NCBI RefSeq assembly: GCF_004340975.1
Contig: NZ_SLXA01000001.1
Location: 173,012 to 237,011, forward strand
DNA from: Frisingicoccus caecimuris
Lineage (GTDB): Bacteria; Bacillota; Clostridia; Lachnospirales; Lachnospiraceae
DNA length: 64,000 nt
Reading direction: 5' to 3'
Under the pieces are notes generated by a model. That model ran no database searches, was not told the DNA's origin, and saw only the letters and a list, made by a program, of their open reading frames with translations. Shown here one piece after another: positions 41,850 through 51,323 of the stretch. The position numbers and the translations under genes are program-made. Position 1 is the first letter of the stretch. The number at the start of each line of letters is the position of its first letter.

Positions 41850-42386
41850 TCATTTGCAATACTTTTGATAATACGTCATGAGACCGCAGATTGTCTTACT
41901 GTCCTGAATCTTTCCATCGTATATCATCTGAATTAATTCTTCTATTGGGTAAGTATATACATCCAGGAACTCATCTTCATCCAAATGCTGTTTGGTAGGT
42001 TTTAAATCAGTTGCCACATAAATAGAAATCTTCTCATCACAAAAAGCTACAGTTGTAAAAATATCGACCAGATGCTCCATCTTTCCGGCCACATGACCGG
42101 TTTCTTCCTCCAACTCCCGACGGGCACAGTCTTCCGGCGGTTCTTCTCTGAAATTTAATGCGCCGGCCGGCAGCTCCAGCGTCACTCGTTCCAATGGATT
42201 CCGGTACTGACGGACCATAAAAAGCTTTCCATCATCGCTTACGGCCACCACAGCCGCTGCTCCCTTATGAGAAATCAAATCCCAATCCACCTCATGACCA
42301 TTTGGCATCCGCATTGTATCCTTATAAAAATCCACGATAACACCGCGATGCATCAGTTCTCTGCGAATCCGTTTACATTCTTCCAT
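41850..42386 (-). CDS. nudF: ADP-ribose pyrophosphatase (Nudix)
   Basis: 178 residues. Nudix box GALNFREEPPEDCARRELEEETG, preceded by the conserved QYRNPLERVTLELPAG that is typical of ADP-ribose pyrophosphatases. Hydrolyses ADP-ribose to AMP and ribose 5-phosphate. AAAGGTGG precedes the chosen ATG; the 13-codon longer frame lies in the gap after proC. Neighbour of spoIIM as in B. subtilis. Confidence 0.88.
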   Translation of the reverse strand: MEECKRIRRELMHRGVIVDFYKDTMRMPNGHEVDWDLISHKGAAAVVAVSDDGKLFMVRQYRNPLERVTLELPAGALNFREEPPEDCARRELEEETGHVAGKMEHLVDIFTTVAFCDEKISIYVATDLKPTKQHLDEDEFLDVYTYPIEELIQMIYDGKIQDSKTICGLMTYYQKYCK

Positions 42387-42402
42387 AAAATTTTCCACCT
42401 TT

Positions 42403-43197
42403 CTACATCCGCTGACATTTATCAAATACCGCCGATGCCGCTTCGATCACTGCGCTCCGCAATCCTCTGGCTTCAAGCACGGCAACACCTTCAATGGTCG
42501 TTCCCCCCGGCGAGCAGACATTATCCTTTAATTTACCCGGATGCTCTCCTGTCTCAAGTACCATTTTTGCCGAACCAAGCACCGACTGAGCCGCAAAAGT
42601 ATAGGCTTTATCCCTCGGCATACCATATTTTACTGCACTGTCTGCCAATGCTTCAATAAACATATAAACAAAGGCAGGGGAACTTCCGCTGGCCACGGTC
42701 ACCGCATTAATCAAATTTTCAGGAACAACCTCCATCTTTCCAAAAGATGAAAAGAAGTTCTGTATCATCTGCCGCTCTTCGTCACTGTAAACGTCCTCTG
42801 AGAAGCAGACGCCGCTCATGCCTTCACCCACCATCGCCGGTGTATTCGGCATTGCCCGCACGACCCGGACATTATCACCAAGTCCTTTCTTTACCTGAGC
42901 AATGGAATAGCTCGGTGCGATGGATATAACGATCTGTTCCTCCCGGATTTTTCCTGTCAACGCTTTCAGAATCTCCGGATATACCTGGGGCTTAATTGCC
43001 AGCACCAGATACTTTACATTTTTTGCACAGGAGACAACGTCCATCACATAGCTTACGCCTGTTTTTTCGCTGACAGCCTGACAGTCTTTCTCCAAAAGAG
43101 CCGTAAATACAAGTTCCTCCGGCTTAAATACATTCAAACAGCCTTTCATCATGGCCTGCCCCATATTACCCATTCCTATAAAACCTAACGTCTTCAT
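42403..43197 (-). CDS. proC: pyrroline-5-carboxylate reductase
   Basis: 264 residues. N-terminal NAD(P) fold TLGFIGMGNMGQAMMKG, the LAIKPQVYPEI block, and the C-terminal signature SPGGTTIEGVAVLEARGLRS. Last step of proline synthesis. GGGAGGACA before the chosen ATG. Same strand as nudF 16 bp downstream and probably cotranscribed. No proA/proB in the window. Confidence 0.95.
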   Translation of the reverse strand: MKTLGFIGMGNMGQAMMKGCLNVFKPEELVFTALLEKDCQAVSEKTGVSYVMDVVSCAKNVKYLVLAIKPQVYPEILKALTGKIREEQIVISIAPSYSIAQVKKGLGDNVRVVRAMPNTPAMVGEGMSGVCFSEDVYSDEERQMIQNFFSSFGKMEVVPENLINAVTVASGSSPAFVYMFIEALADSAVKYGMPRDKAYTFAAQSVLGSAKMVLETGEHPGKLKDNVCSPGGTTIEGVAVLEARGLRSAVIEAASAVFDKCQRM

Positions 43198-43222
43198 ATC
43201 TGTCCTCCCTGTAAAATAACAT

Positions 43223-43255
43223 AAAAGGACACTTGAAAATTTCAAATGCCCTTTT
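43223..43255 (-). terminator. terminator of yebC
   Basis: AAAGGGCATTTGAAA pairs with TTTCAAGTGTCCTTT on the minus strand, followed by TTTTATG; lies between yebC and proC. Confidence 0.75.
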
Positions 43256-43280
43256 GCCCTGTCCATAACCGATTTTCAGA

Positions 43281-44009
43281 TTATTCATCCCAGTTATGAT
43301 ATACGTTCTGTACATCATCATCATCATCCAGCATGTCTAAAATACGATTCATCTTTTTTATATCCTCTTCACTGGATAAAGTTCCCCATGTCTGCGGAAT
43401 CATGGTCACTTCTGCAGAAGCCATCGGAATGCCTTCTTTTTCGAGATTCTCACGCACGGTGCTGAAATCCTCCGGCGCTGTTGTAATCTCAAAGCTGTCC
43501 TCTTCATCGGCAAAATCTTCCGCACCTGCATCCAGAGCGATCATCATCAGATCGTCCGCATCCATGTCACACTCTTCTTTATCTACGATAATTAAACCTT
43601 TTTTATCAAACATAAAGGAAACGCATCCCATCGTGCCAACAGAACCGCCGCCTTTTGTAAAGGCGTTACGGACATTGGAAGCCGTACGGTTCCGGTTATC
43701 CGTTAATGTCTCAACAATAATAGCAATACCGCCTGGTCCATAACCTTCGTATGTAACATTCTCATAGTTTACGGCGCCATCATCACCAGCTGCACGTTTA
43801 ATTCCACGCTCAATGGTATCATTTGGCATATTATTCGCTTTTGCTTTTGCAATAACATCACGAAGACGGCTGTTGTTTGCAGGATCTGCACCGCCTTCTT
43901 TAACAGCTACAGCAATTTCACGTCCGATAATTGTAAAAATCTTGCCCTTCGCGGCATCGTTCTTTTCTTTTTTATGTTTTATGTTGGCGAACTTTGAATG
44001 TCCTGACAT
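43281..44009 (-). CDS. yebC: YebC/PmpR-family protein
   Basis: 242 residues, full family length. Starts [19 protein letters not shown] and has [20 protein letters not shown], both diagnostic. Long described as DNA-binding regulators; some members (YebC, YeeI, mitochondrial TACO1) are now known to help ribosomes translate proline-rich stretches. The acidic end ([16 protein letters not shown]) is normal. AAGGAG before ATG, own terminator. Confidence 0.95.
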   Translation of the reverse strand: MSGHSKFANIKHKKEKNDAAKGKIFTIIGREIAVAVKEGGADPANNSRLRDVIAKAKANNMPNDTIERGIKRAAGDDGAVNYENVTYEGYGPGGIAIIVETLTDNRNRTASNVRNAFTKGGGSVGTMGCVSFMFDKKGLIIVDKEECDMDADDLMMIALDAGAEDFADEEDSFEITTAPEDFSTVRENLEKEGIPMASAEVTMIPQTWGTLSSEEDIKKMNRILDMLDDDDDVQNVYHNWDE

Positions 44010-44066
44010 AATAACACTCCTTATCTTTGATTAATTCATTTCTAACTTTAATATTCTATCATCCAT

Positions 44067-44924
44067 TTAGGATTCTTGCAAGGTCTTGTTTGGTAATGGT
44101 GTTACTTTTACGAGTTGTATCGTGTTGTCGGCCACACCCATTACCTCAAAATGGTATCCCCTGTAAGATACGCTGACTTTCTCATCCTCTGAAGGGATAT
44201 GTTCCAACCGGGATATAAGAAAACCATTCAGTGTTTCGAAATCATCATCAAATTCAATATGCAGCGCTTCCTCCACATCCGAAAGCTCTGTCAGACCTTT
44301 TATTAAATATGTATGGTCGTCCATCTCCTGGATAAAATGTTCATCCACATCGTATTCGTCCAGAATATTTCCGACAATTTCCTCCAAAATATCTTCCATG
44401 GAAATCACTCCTGCCGTCTGGCCATACTCATCAATGACAACCGCCAGATGAACCGATTTGTTTTTCATTTCACGGAACAGGTGACTGATATTCTGTGTTT
44501 CAGGAACATAATAGGGCTGACGCATTATTTCCCGTACCGGCTTTCCCTCCGGACAAGCCAGCAGAGATTTCAAAACATCTTTGATATGTAAAATACCTAC
44601 AATGTTATCCACATCATTTTCATAGACCGGATATCTCGAATACCGGTCATCCGCCATACTGACCGCAATATCCCGTAACTGCATACACACATCAAATGCC
44701 GAAATATTTCTGCGGTGTGTCATGACTTCTGAGGCTACCTTATCATCAAATTCCATAATATTGCTGATCATTTTAGCTTCCTGAGCATCGATTGCCCCCT
44801 GCTCATGCCCCTCGCTGACCATCTGTATGATTTCCTCTTCCATCTTCTCTTCCTGTTTTTCATCATCCGAATCACTTCTGAACCATTTTCCAAAAGTTTT
44901 TCTCCAGGGATTTCCCTCATCCAT
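44067..44924 (-). CDS. CorC-type CBS-pair protein (soluble)
   Basis: 285 residues: acidic N-terminus, MIEE-like segment (QMVSEGHEQGAIDAQEAKMI), two CBS domains (~85-205: VASEVMTHRRNISAFDVC; VVIDEYGQTAGVISMEDILEEIVG) and a C-terminal CorC_HlyC/transporter-associated domain (~210-285). The DUF21 membrane domain of most homologues is absent, as in E. coli CorC. Proposed to act in magnesium/cobalt efflux. AAGGAG lies 11 nt before the chosen ATG. Last gene of the rex operon. Confidence 0.85.
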   Translation of the reverse strand: MDEGNPWRKTFGKWFRSDSDDEKQEEKMEEEIIQMVSEGHEQGAIDAQEAKMISNIMEFDDKVASEVMTHRRNISAFDVCMQLRDIAVSMADDRYSRYPVYENDVDNIVGILHIKDVLKSLLACPEGKPVREIMRQPYYVPETQNISHLFREMKNKSVHLAVVIDEYGQTAGVISMEDILEEIVGNILDEYDVDEHFIQEMDDHTYLIKGLTELSDVEEALHIEFDDDFETLNGFLISRLEHIPSEDEKVSVSYRGYHFEVMGVADNTIQLVKVTPLPNKTLQES

Positions 44925-44955
44925 ACCTTCATCTTCTCCTTTGCTGTACACTAAT

Positions 44956-45297
44956 CTATAATTCCAGACTTATACTCAGCGCCTTATCGACTTTTTTCAA
45001 AATCTCCACATCCAAATGGCAGACCTTTTCTTTTAAACGTTTTTTATCTATGGTCCGTACCTGCTCCAGCAGAACGACCGAATCCTTCACCAGCTGGTAC
45101 CTGGACGCATCCAGCTCCACATGGGTTGGAAGTTTTGCCTTATTCATTCGTGAAGTAATCGCCGCACAGATGACGGTCGGACTGTGCTTATTTCCGGTAT
45201 CATTCTGAATGATCAATACCGGACGTACGCCGCCCTGCTCCGAACCGACAACCGGTCTTAAATCGGCATAAAATATATCTCCGCGCTTAATAACCAC
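44956..45297 (-). CDS. mazF: MazF/NdoA-type mRNA endoribonuclease
   Basis: 113 residues, nearly all PemK/MazF fold: [30 protein letters not shown], and the catalytic RxK-type region with R25-like Arg in GVRPVL and T in ITSRMNK. Cuts mRNA at short motifs when freed from antitoxin. The start chosen is GTG 10 nt behind AGGAG, which gives the family's usual MVIKRGD beginning. In Bacillus and Clostridium an antitoxin gene sits between alr and mazF; here the gap is under 100 bp and none fits. Confidence 0.9.
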   Translation of the reverse strand: MVIKRGDIFYADLRPVVGSEQGGVRPVLIIQNDTGNKHSPTVICAAITSRMNKAKLPTHVELDASRYQLVKDSVVLLEQVRTIDKKRLKEKVCHLDVEILKKVDKALSISLEL

Positions 45298-45392
45298 ACA
45301 TTTCACACTCCTGATAAATCTCTAAGATGAATTATTCCCATTTATCTTAAGTATATTCATCAGGGGCTCCAGGTTCCTGCCCGATTCGCCGT

Positions 45393-46571
45393 CTAACACA
45401 AATAATTGACGACGCTCACCGGCTTCCCATTTTTAATATATACTCTCGGTACCCGTCTGGACACATCACAGACGAACTCATAATTAAACGATCCGGCCAT
45501 TTCCGAAATTTCTTCAACAGACAGGATTTCTTCGCCGTCCTGTCCGATCAATGTCACCACATCTCCCACAGAAACCTGCGGCATGTCCGTCACATCCACC
45601 ATGAACTGATCCATGCACACCCTGCCGATGATCGGCACCCTGCGGCCATGGAGCAACACAGACGCTCTGTTGGAAAGACTCCTCGGATAACCATCCGCAT
45701 AGCCTACTGGAACGGTAGCGATCCGCGTCGGACGTCCCGTTACATAGGTTGCTCCATATCCGACAGTGACCCCTTCCGGCACTTCCTTTACATGCACTAT
45801 ATGACTGTAAAGTGACATGACCGGTTTCAGCGGCAATCTCTTTTCTTCCATCTCATTGGATGGATAAAGCCCGTACAAAATAATTCCGGCCCGGACCAGA
45901 TTCATATGTTCCGACGGCAGCTCCATGATCGAGGCACTGTTGGAACAGTGAAAAATCTCCACAGGGATTTCTCGCTGCCGAACGCCGTCAATCATCTGAT
46001 GAAACTTTTCAATCTGATGTCCCACATGGGTCTTATCCCTCATATCCGCACAGGCAAAATGCGTAAACATTCCCTGAATCCGAAGATGCCTGAGTTCATG
46101 AATTTTTTCAATCTCATCCAGACTTTCTTCCCCCGGAAGGAAACCGATACGGCTCATCCCCGTATCGATTTTTATATGTATATTGGCAACCTTACCCGCC
46201 TTTGCCGCCGCCGCATCAAAAGCCTTTGCCATATCAAGGCTGTAAATCGTCGGTGTGATCTCCCACTGCACCATATCCGGATACTGTGCTTCGCAAGTAT
46301 ATCCAAGTACCAGTATCGGCTGCTCAATACCATCGCGGCGCAGTTCAATACCTTCATCCACTGTGGCAACAGCGAACCAGTCAAATCCCATACGATCCAA
46401 CTCATGGGCAAAGACCTTTGCACCATGGCCATAGGCATTGGCCTTAATGACACCCATCAGCATCGCTGATTCCGCCTTACACCGCTTAATCCCTTCCACA
46501 TTATATTTTAAAGCATCCAAATCTATCCCGGCATATATCCGGTAAATACTGCCCATTTCACTCTTGTTCAA
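45393..46571 (-). CDS. alr: alanine racemase
   Basis: 392 residues. PLP-lysine in GVIKANAYGHGAK, the second active-site tyrosine in TVGYGATYVTG, and RVCMDQFMVDVTD with the carbamylated-lysine-adjacent block. Supplies D-alanine for peptidoglycan. The start is TTG about 11 nt behind GAGG; an ATG five codons later is the alternative. Between nnr and mazF in the rex operon; acpS-alr-mazF is also the order in B. subtilis. Confidence 0.95.
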   Translation of the reverse strand: MNKSEMGSIYRIYAGIDLDALKYNVEGIKRCKAESAMLMGVIKANAYGHGAKVFAHELDRMGFDWFAVATVDEGIELRRDGIEQPILVLGYTCEAQYPDMVQWEITPTIYSLDMAKAFDAAAAKAGKVANIHIKIDTGMSRIGFLPGEESLDEIEKIHELRHLRIQGMFTHFACADMRDKTHVGHQIEKFHQMIDGVRQREIPVEIFHCSNSASIMELPSEHMNLVRAGIILYGLYPSNEMEEKRLPLKPVMSLYSHIVHVKEVPEGVTVGYGATYVTGRPTRIATVPVGYADGYPRSLSNRASVLLHGRRVPIIGRVCMDQFMVDVTDMPQVSVGDVVTLIGQDGEEILSVEEISEMAGSFNYEFVCDVSRRVPRVYIKNGKPVSVVNYLC

Positions 46572-46597
46572 TTTAATTTCAACCTCGGTTCTTCAAT

Positions 46598-48091
46598 TCA
46601 GTTTTTGAGGATTTCAATAAGGCCCTCAATGATCTCCACACTGGTCATTCCCCGGAATCCAAAACGGGCCGCCGCCGCATCTCCCGCACTTCCATGAAGG
46701 AAAACACCCATGTAAGCAGCTTTAAAAAGCCCTTCTCCTGCACCTGACAACCCGCCGATGACTCCGGCAAGTACATCTCCTGAGCCTCCGGTGGCCATTC
46801 CATGATTCCCTGTCTGATTAAAATACAGATGCTTTCCATCCGAAACAACAGTGGAACTGTCCTTCAATACACAGATGATCTGACGTTCCCGGGCAAGTTT
46901 CAAAGCAGCTTTCCCTCTGTCTGCTTTCAATTCATCAATAGAACATCCTGTCAGCCGTGACATTTCACCCATATGCGGTGTTAAAATGGTCCGCCCGTTC
47001 AACAGAGAATACCATTCTTCATGTTCTGCTAAAAGATTCAGGCCATCCGCATCCAGAACAATCGGACACTGACTCCCTGCGAAAACCGATTTCAGACGCT
47101 GTGCCATGATCTCACTCGTTCCGATACCCGGTCCGATCACCAGCGTATCCGCCCAGGCCAGCATATTTGCCAATGAATCCCTGTCCGTCTCTTCCCAGAC
47201 AGAAATCATCGCCTGTGGAAGCTGACTTTGCAAAATGACCCGGTTCGCTTCCGGTGTAAGAATACGCACCAGTCCGGCTCCGACAACAAAAGCTGAACGC
47301 CCGGCAAAATAGGCGGCGCCGCTCATATTCTTACTCCCTGCGATTACTAATATTTTACCATAAGTTCCTTTATTGGAATCATTTTTTCTCTTTGGCAGTT
47401 GTTCAAAATCCTGTACATGACAGGTAAAACCGGCCGACGGATGAACTTGCAGTGATTTTCCCGGAAAACCAATATTTTCTACAAAACATTTTCCGGCCAG
47501 TTCCCGTCCCGGATAGAGAATTATCCCCCGCTTCATATATCCGAAGGTCACCGTATAGTCCGCCTTCAAAACACAGCCGAGAGGTTGTCCCGTATCTGAA
47601 GACAGTCCCGATGGGACATCCACCGCCCAGACCTGACGTTCTTTCCGTCTCCCCCGCCATTGATTCACCTTTTCAATCAACGTATGATAAGGCTCACGGA
47701 CAGTTTTCGACAAACCAATACCAAAAAGGCCATCCACCAGAACCCTGATATGCGTGAGGTCTAATTCATTATATTCAGGTACCCCCACATTTCTTGCTAT
47801 CTGAATTTGTTTTTTTGTTTCTTCCGTCCATTTTTCCGGATTCCCGGCCATATAAATGGCGGCAGAATATCCCTGTCCGAACAGAATCCGTGCTACCGCC
47901 ACGCCATCACCGCCGTTATTTCCCGCTCCGCAGATACATAAAATCCGGTCCGCCCGGTCAATTCTCTCTTTCATCCGGCAGACCATGGACAACGCCGCAC
48001 GTTCCATCAGAACCAGGGATGGGATACCCATTTCCTGAATCGTATACGTATCAATTGCTTTCATTTCATTTCCGGTAACTACTGCTTTCAT
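46598..48091 (-). CDS. nnr: bifunctional NAD(P)H-hydrate epimerase/dehydratase
   Basis: 497 residues. Epimerase domain ~1-215 (MKAIDTYTIQEMGIPSLVL, GAGNNGGDGVAVARIL) and ADP-dependent dehydratase ~230-497 (ILVIAGSKNMSGAAYFAG, GPGIG, NHGMATGGSGDVLAGVI). Repairs damaged NADH/NADPH hydrates. AAGGAG before the ATG; two bases behind acpS. The link with Rex, an NADH sensor, in one operon is attractive but the grouping is a common genome order. Confidence 0.95.
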   Translation of the reverse strand: MKAVVTGNEMKAIDTYTIQEMGIPSLVLMERAALSMVCRMKERIDRADRILCICGAGNNGGDGVAVARILFGQGYSAAIYMAGNPEKWTEETKKQIQIARNVGVPEYNELDLTHIRVLVDGLFGIGLSKTVREPYHTLIEKVNQWRGRRKERQVWAVDVPSGLSSDTGQPLGCVLKADYTVTFGYMKRGIILYPGRELAGKCFVENIGFPGKSLQVHPSAGFTCHVQDFEQLPKRKNDSNKGTYGKILVIAGSKNMSGAAYFAGRSAFVVGAGLVRILTPEANRVILQSQLPQAMISVWEETDRDSLANMLAWADTLVIGPGIGTSEIMAQRLKSVFAGSQCPIVLDADGLNLLAEHEEWYSLLNGRTILTPHMGEMSRLTGCSIDELKADRGKAALKLARERQIICVLKDSSTVVSDGKHLYFNQTGNHGMATGGSGDVLAGVIGGLSGAGEGLFKAAYMGVFLHGSAGDAAAARFGFRGMTSVEIIEGLIEILKN

Positions 48092-48093
48092 TC

Positions 48094-48456
48094 TCACACT
48101 CCTTCGCCGATCACATAAGCAGCGGCCAATGTTTTCGTGTTTGTAATAGATATATGCCATCGTCGGATGCCCATCGTCTCTGCCCTTTCAGCAGCCCGGC
48201 CATAAAGATTCACATAGGGCTTTCCAAGTGAATCGCGGAGCACCTCAATTTCATTTAAAGACATGCCTCGAAATCCTGTTCCCATTGCTTTAGAAACAGC
48301 TTCTTTTACGGCAAAATTTCCGGCCGCCCGCTCAAAGCGGCCGGAAATACATTTTCTCTCGTTTAAAGTAAATGAACGCAACAAAAAAGCCTCTTTCGCA
48401 CAGGCTTTTTTGACGCGTTCAATCTCAATTAAATCGGTTCCGATTCCTATAATCAT
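48094..48456 (-). CDS. acpS: holo-[acyl-carrier-protein] synthase
   Basis: 120 residues. IGIGTDLIEIERV with the magnesium-binding Asp, RFAxKEA-like block read here as GNFAVKEAVSKAMGTGFRG, and WHISITNT near the end. Transfers phosphopantetheine to ACP. The chosen ATG gives the usual MIIGIGTD start; the ribosome site is weak (TTGAG), so translation may be coupled to rex, whose stop lies 10 bp upstream. Confidence 0.95.
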   Translation of the reverse strand: MIIGIGTDLIEIERVKKACAKEAFLLRSFTLNERKCISGRFERAAGNFAVKEAVSKAMGTGFRGMSLNEIEVLRDSLGKPYVNLYGRAAERAETMGIRRWHISITNTKTLAAAYVIGEGV

Positions 48457-48466
48457 AGTTACTAAC

Positions 48467-49120
48467 TCAATCCCGGCCGCTCTCTTCATCCTGAGTATGC
48501 ATGGCTCTGTATTCGTAGGAAAGTGTCATCAAACTCTCATTTAAATGTACATTCTTTACACAGACATCTTCCGAGACATTCAGATCCGTCGGTGCAAAAT
48601 TCCAGATGGCCCTTATGCCAATTTCTTCCAGATGATGGCCAATCTCCACAGCCTGACGTTTAGGCACAGTCAGAGTCACCACATCCACCTGATGGGTGGC
48701 CACGAACTCATCCAGCATATCCATCATATATATCTCTATTCCCCGTACGGAAACTCCTTTCAGACGAGGATTGGTATCAAAAATACCGATCAGATTAAAA
48801 CCTACTTTTTCAAAATTGTAATTTGCCAGAGCCTGACCCAGATTACCGGCACCGATGATGATCATATTATGCTGAACATCCAATCCAAGAATCTTGCCAA
48901 TCTCACTATGAAGGTATTCGACATTATAACCATATCCCTGTTGTCCAAAACCTCCGAAGTTATTTAAATCCTGCCGTATCTGAGAGGCAGTCACCCGCAT
49001 CCGATTACTAAGTTCTTTGGAAGAAATACGCACAACATCGTTTTGCAGTAATTCTCCCAAGTATCGGTAATACCGTGGCAGCCGGCGGATGACAGCTGCT
49101 GAAATTTCCCTTTGTTTCAT
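48467..49120 (-). CDS. rex: redox-sensing repressor Rex
   Basis: 217 residues. N-terminal winged helix (AVIRRLPRYYRYLGEL, ISSKELSNRMRVTASQIRQDL) and C-terminal NADH-binding Rossmann fold (IIIGAGNLGQALANY), ending in the helix that swaps between subunits. Rex dimers bind TTGTTAA-type operators when NADH is low and release them when it is high, controlling fermentation genes; a candidate site lies at thlA in this window. First gene of the operon. The gap upstream has consensus promoters in both directions. Confidence 0.95.
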   Translation of the reverse strand: MKQREISAAVIRRLPRYYRYLGELLQNDVVRISSKELSNRMRVTASQIRQDLNNFGGFGQQGYGYNVEYLHSEIGKILGLDVQHNMIIIGAGNLGQALANYNFEKVGFNLIGIFDTNPRLKGVSVRGIEIYMMDMLDEFVATHQVDVVTLTVPKRQAVEIGHHLEEIGIRAIWNFAPTDLNVSEDVCVKNVHLNESLMTLSYEYRAMHTQDEESGRD

Positions 49121-49193
49121 AATCTAACACCCTATCCCATATCGTTTTGCTGTAACTTATCGTTAAATAATAATCACAGTCTACTATTCATTT

Positions 49194-49222
49194 ATTATAT
49201 CGAACCGTTATTAAATTGTCAA
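49194..49222 (-). promoter_or_regulatory. promoter of the rex operon
   Basis: Minus strand TTGACA-17 bp-TATAAT, perfect consensus. Leader ~65 nt. No convincing Rex box overlaps it. Confidence 0.8.
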
Positions 49223-49247
49223 ATTTTCTTTATTAATTTTTCCCCTG

Positions 49248-49276
49248 TTTACACAATTTTTCTCCTGTGCTAAAAT
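49248..49276 (+). promoter_or_regulatory. promoter of ABC-F gene
   Basis: TTTACA-17 bp-TAAAAT, 40 bp before the ABC-F start; too short a leader for a typical ABC-F attenuator. Confidence 0.65.
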
Positions 49277-49315
49277 AGATTTCGACATTATACCCGGAAA
49301 GGAATGTAAATTTAT

Positions 49316-51262
49316 ATGATACTTGCATGTCACCACATTTCCAAAGCCTTTGGGACTGACGTGATACTGAATGATATATCATTTCATATTGAAGATTATG
49401 AAAAAGCCGCCATTGTCGGTATCAATGGCGCCGGAAAATCCACACTGATGAAAATTATCGTGGATGAGCTTTCTCCGGACTCAGGCGATGTGATTCTCGC
49501 AAAAGGAAAAACCCTTGGCTATCTGGCTCAACATCATTCCAGAGATTCCCATCGAACAATTTATGAGGAACTCCTTGATGTAAAAAAGGATATCATCGCC
49601 CTGGAACAGCGAATGGCTGAGATTGAACTGGCAATGAAAGACGCAAAAGAAACAGAGTTGGACAGCCTGCTTAAAAGCTATGCCCGTCTGCGTCAGTCCT
49701 TTGAAGACCAAAACGGCTATGCCTACCGCAGTGAGGTCGTCGGCGTATTGAAGGGACTCGGCTTTACTGAAGAGGATTTTAATAAAGAAGTCCATCTTCT
49801 CTCGGGAGGCCAGAAAACCCGTGTGGCTCTTGGACGGCTTCTGCTGGCCAAACCGGACATTCTTTTACTTGACGAACCGACCAACCATCTGGATATGAAT
49901 TCCACTGCATGGCTGGAAACTTTTCTCATGAATTACAAGGGAGCCGTCATCATTGTTGCCCACGACCGTTATTTTCTTGATAAAGTTGTAACAAAGATTA
50001 TCGAAATTGACCACCATGAAGGTCTGGTTTTTAAAGGAAATTACACCGACTATGCGGCAAAAAAAGCACAGCTTCGGGATATCCAGCGAAAAGCCTGGTT
50101 AAACCAGCAGGCAGAAATCGCCCATCAGGAAGCCGTCATCCAAAAGCTCCGCTCCTTCAATCGGGAAAAATCCATCAAACGGGCGGAAAGCCGGGAAAAA
50201 ATGCTGGATAAGATGGAACTTGTCGACAAACCTTTTGAAGAGAATGACGGTATGCGCATTCTTTTGAAACCGGATACAACAAGCGGCAATGATGTTCTCT
50301 TTATCGAACATCTGACCAAAAGCTTTGACCACGAATATCTGTTCCAGGATATTTCCATGGACATCAAACGGGGGGAACGGGTTGCCCTGATCGGTGACAA
50401 CGGCGCCGGAAAAACAACCATTTTAAAAATCATCAACGGTCTCCTGCCGGCCGACACCTGCGAGCTGCGTCTCGGGGCAAAAGTACATATCGGCTACTAT
50501 GACCAGGAACATCAGGTCCTCCATGACGAAAAAAACATCTTCGAAGAAATTTCCGACGACTATCCGTCTTTAAGCAATACGCGGATTCGAAACGTCCTTG
50601 CCGCTTTTTTGTTTACCGGAGATGATGTTTTCAAACAAATCAGAGAACTCAGCGGCGGTGAACGGGGCCGGGTTTCGCTGGCCAAGCTTATGCTCTCTCA
50701 TGCGAATTTTCTCATTCTGGACGAGCCGACCAACCATCTGGACATCCAGTCCCGGGAAATTCTTGAAGAAGCCCTTCAAAATTATACCGGAACTGTTCTC
50801 TATGTCTCCCATGACCGTTATTTTATCAATCAGACGGCCACACGGATTCTCGACCTCACCGGCGGCGGGCTGAACAGCTATACAGGAAATTACGACGACT
50901 ATCTTGAGAAGAAAGAGCATCCTTCCATCGATTCCTCCGGTGGTTTCAAGACTGTCCCGGCTCAGGATTCCCGCCCGGGTGAAACCGGCGCGGACAGCCT
51001 TCCGACGAAAGCCGCCGGAAAAGACGATTATCTGCGTCAGAAAGAAGAACAGGCAAAAGAACGAAAACGCCAAAATCAGATTAAACGGATTGAAAATCGT
51101 ATTGAGGAAATTGAAAACCGCATCAACAAATTGGATGAACTGCTCGTCCGTGAAGAGATTGCCACCGATGTAGAAAAACTGATGGAAATCAATCAGGAAC
51201 ATGAAACTCTGGACGAAGAATTGCTTGCCCGCATGGAAGAATGGGAATCATTAGTTGATTAA
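49316..51262 (+). CDS. ABC-F family ATPase
   Basis: 648 residues. Two ABC domains: Walker A VGINGAGKST and GDNGAGKTT, signatures LSGGQKTRVALGRLL and LSGGERGRVSLAKLM, each with DEPTNHLD. Between them the P-site tRNA-interaction linker (~240-310, KAWLNQQAEIAHQEAVIQKL) and at the end a coiled coil (~560-648). No membrane part. ABC-F proteins act on the ribosome; this one resembles YdiF-type housekeeping members more than antibiotic resistance ones, though that call is uncertain. Single gene with strong terminator. Confidence 0.92.
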   Translation: MILACHHISKAFGTDVILNDISFHIEDYEKAAIVGINGAGKSTLMKIIVDELSPDSGDVILAKGKTLGYLAQHHSRDSHRTIYEELLDVKKDIIALEQRMAEIELAMKDAKETELDSLLKSYARLRQSFEDQNGYAYRSEVVGVLKGLGFTEEDFNKEVHLLSGGQKTRVALGRLLLAKPDILLLDEPTNHLDMNSTAWLETFLMNYKGAVIIVAHDRYFLDKVVTKIIEIDHHEGLVFKGNYTDYAAKKAQLRDIQRKAWLNQQAEIAHQEAVIQKLRSFNREKSIKRAESREKMLDKMELVDKPFEENDGMRILLKPDTTSGNDVLFIEHLTKSFDHEYLFQDISMDIKRGERVALIGDNGAGKTTILKIINGLLPADTCELRLGAKVHIGYYDQEHQVLHDEKNIFEEISDDYPSLSNTRIRNVLAAFLFTGDDVFKQIRELSGGERGRVSLAKLMLSHANFLILDEPTNHLDIQSREILEEALQNYTGTVLYVSHDRYFINQTATRILDLTGGGLNSYTGNYDDYLEKKEHPSIDSSGGFKTVPAQDSRPGETGADSLPTKAAGKDDYLRQKEEQAKERKRQNQIKRIENRIEEIENRINKLDELLVREEIATDVEKLMEINQEHETLDEELLARMEEWESLVD

Positions 51263-51272
51263 TAATTTGTTA

Positions 51273-51306
51273 AAGGCCGGAAGTTTTACAGCTTCCGGCC
51301 TTTTGT
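51273..51306 (+). terminator. terminator of ABC-F gene
   Basis: AAGGCCGGAAG-loop-CTTCCGGCCTTTTG, nine-bp GC stem with T-run. Confidence 0.9.
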
Positions 51307-51323
51307 ATACCCATCCGGGCATA

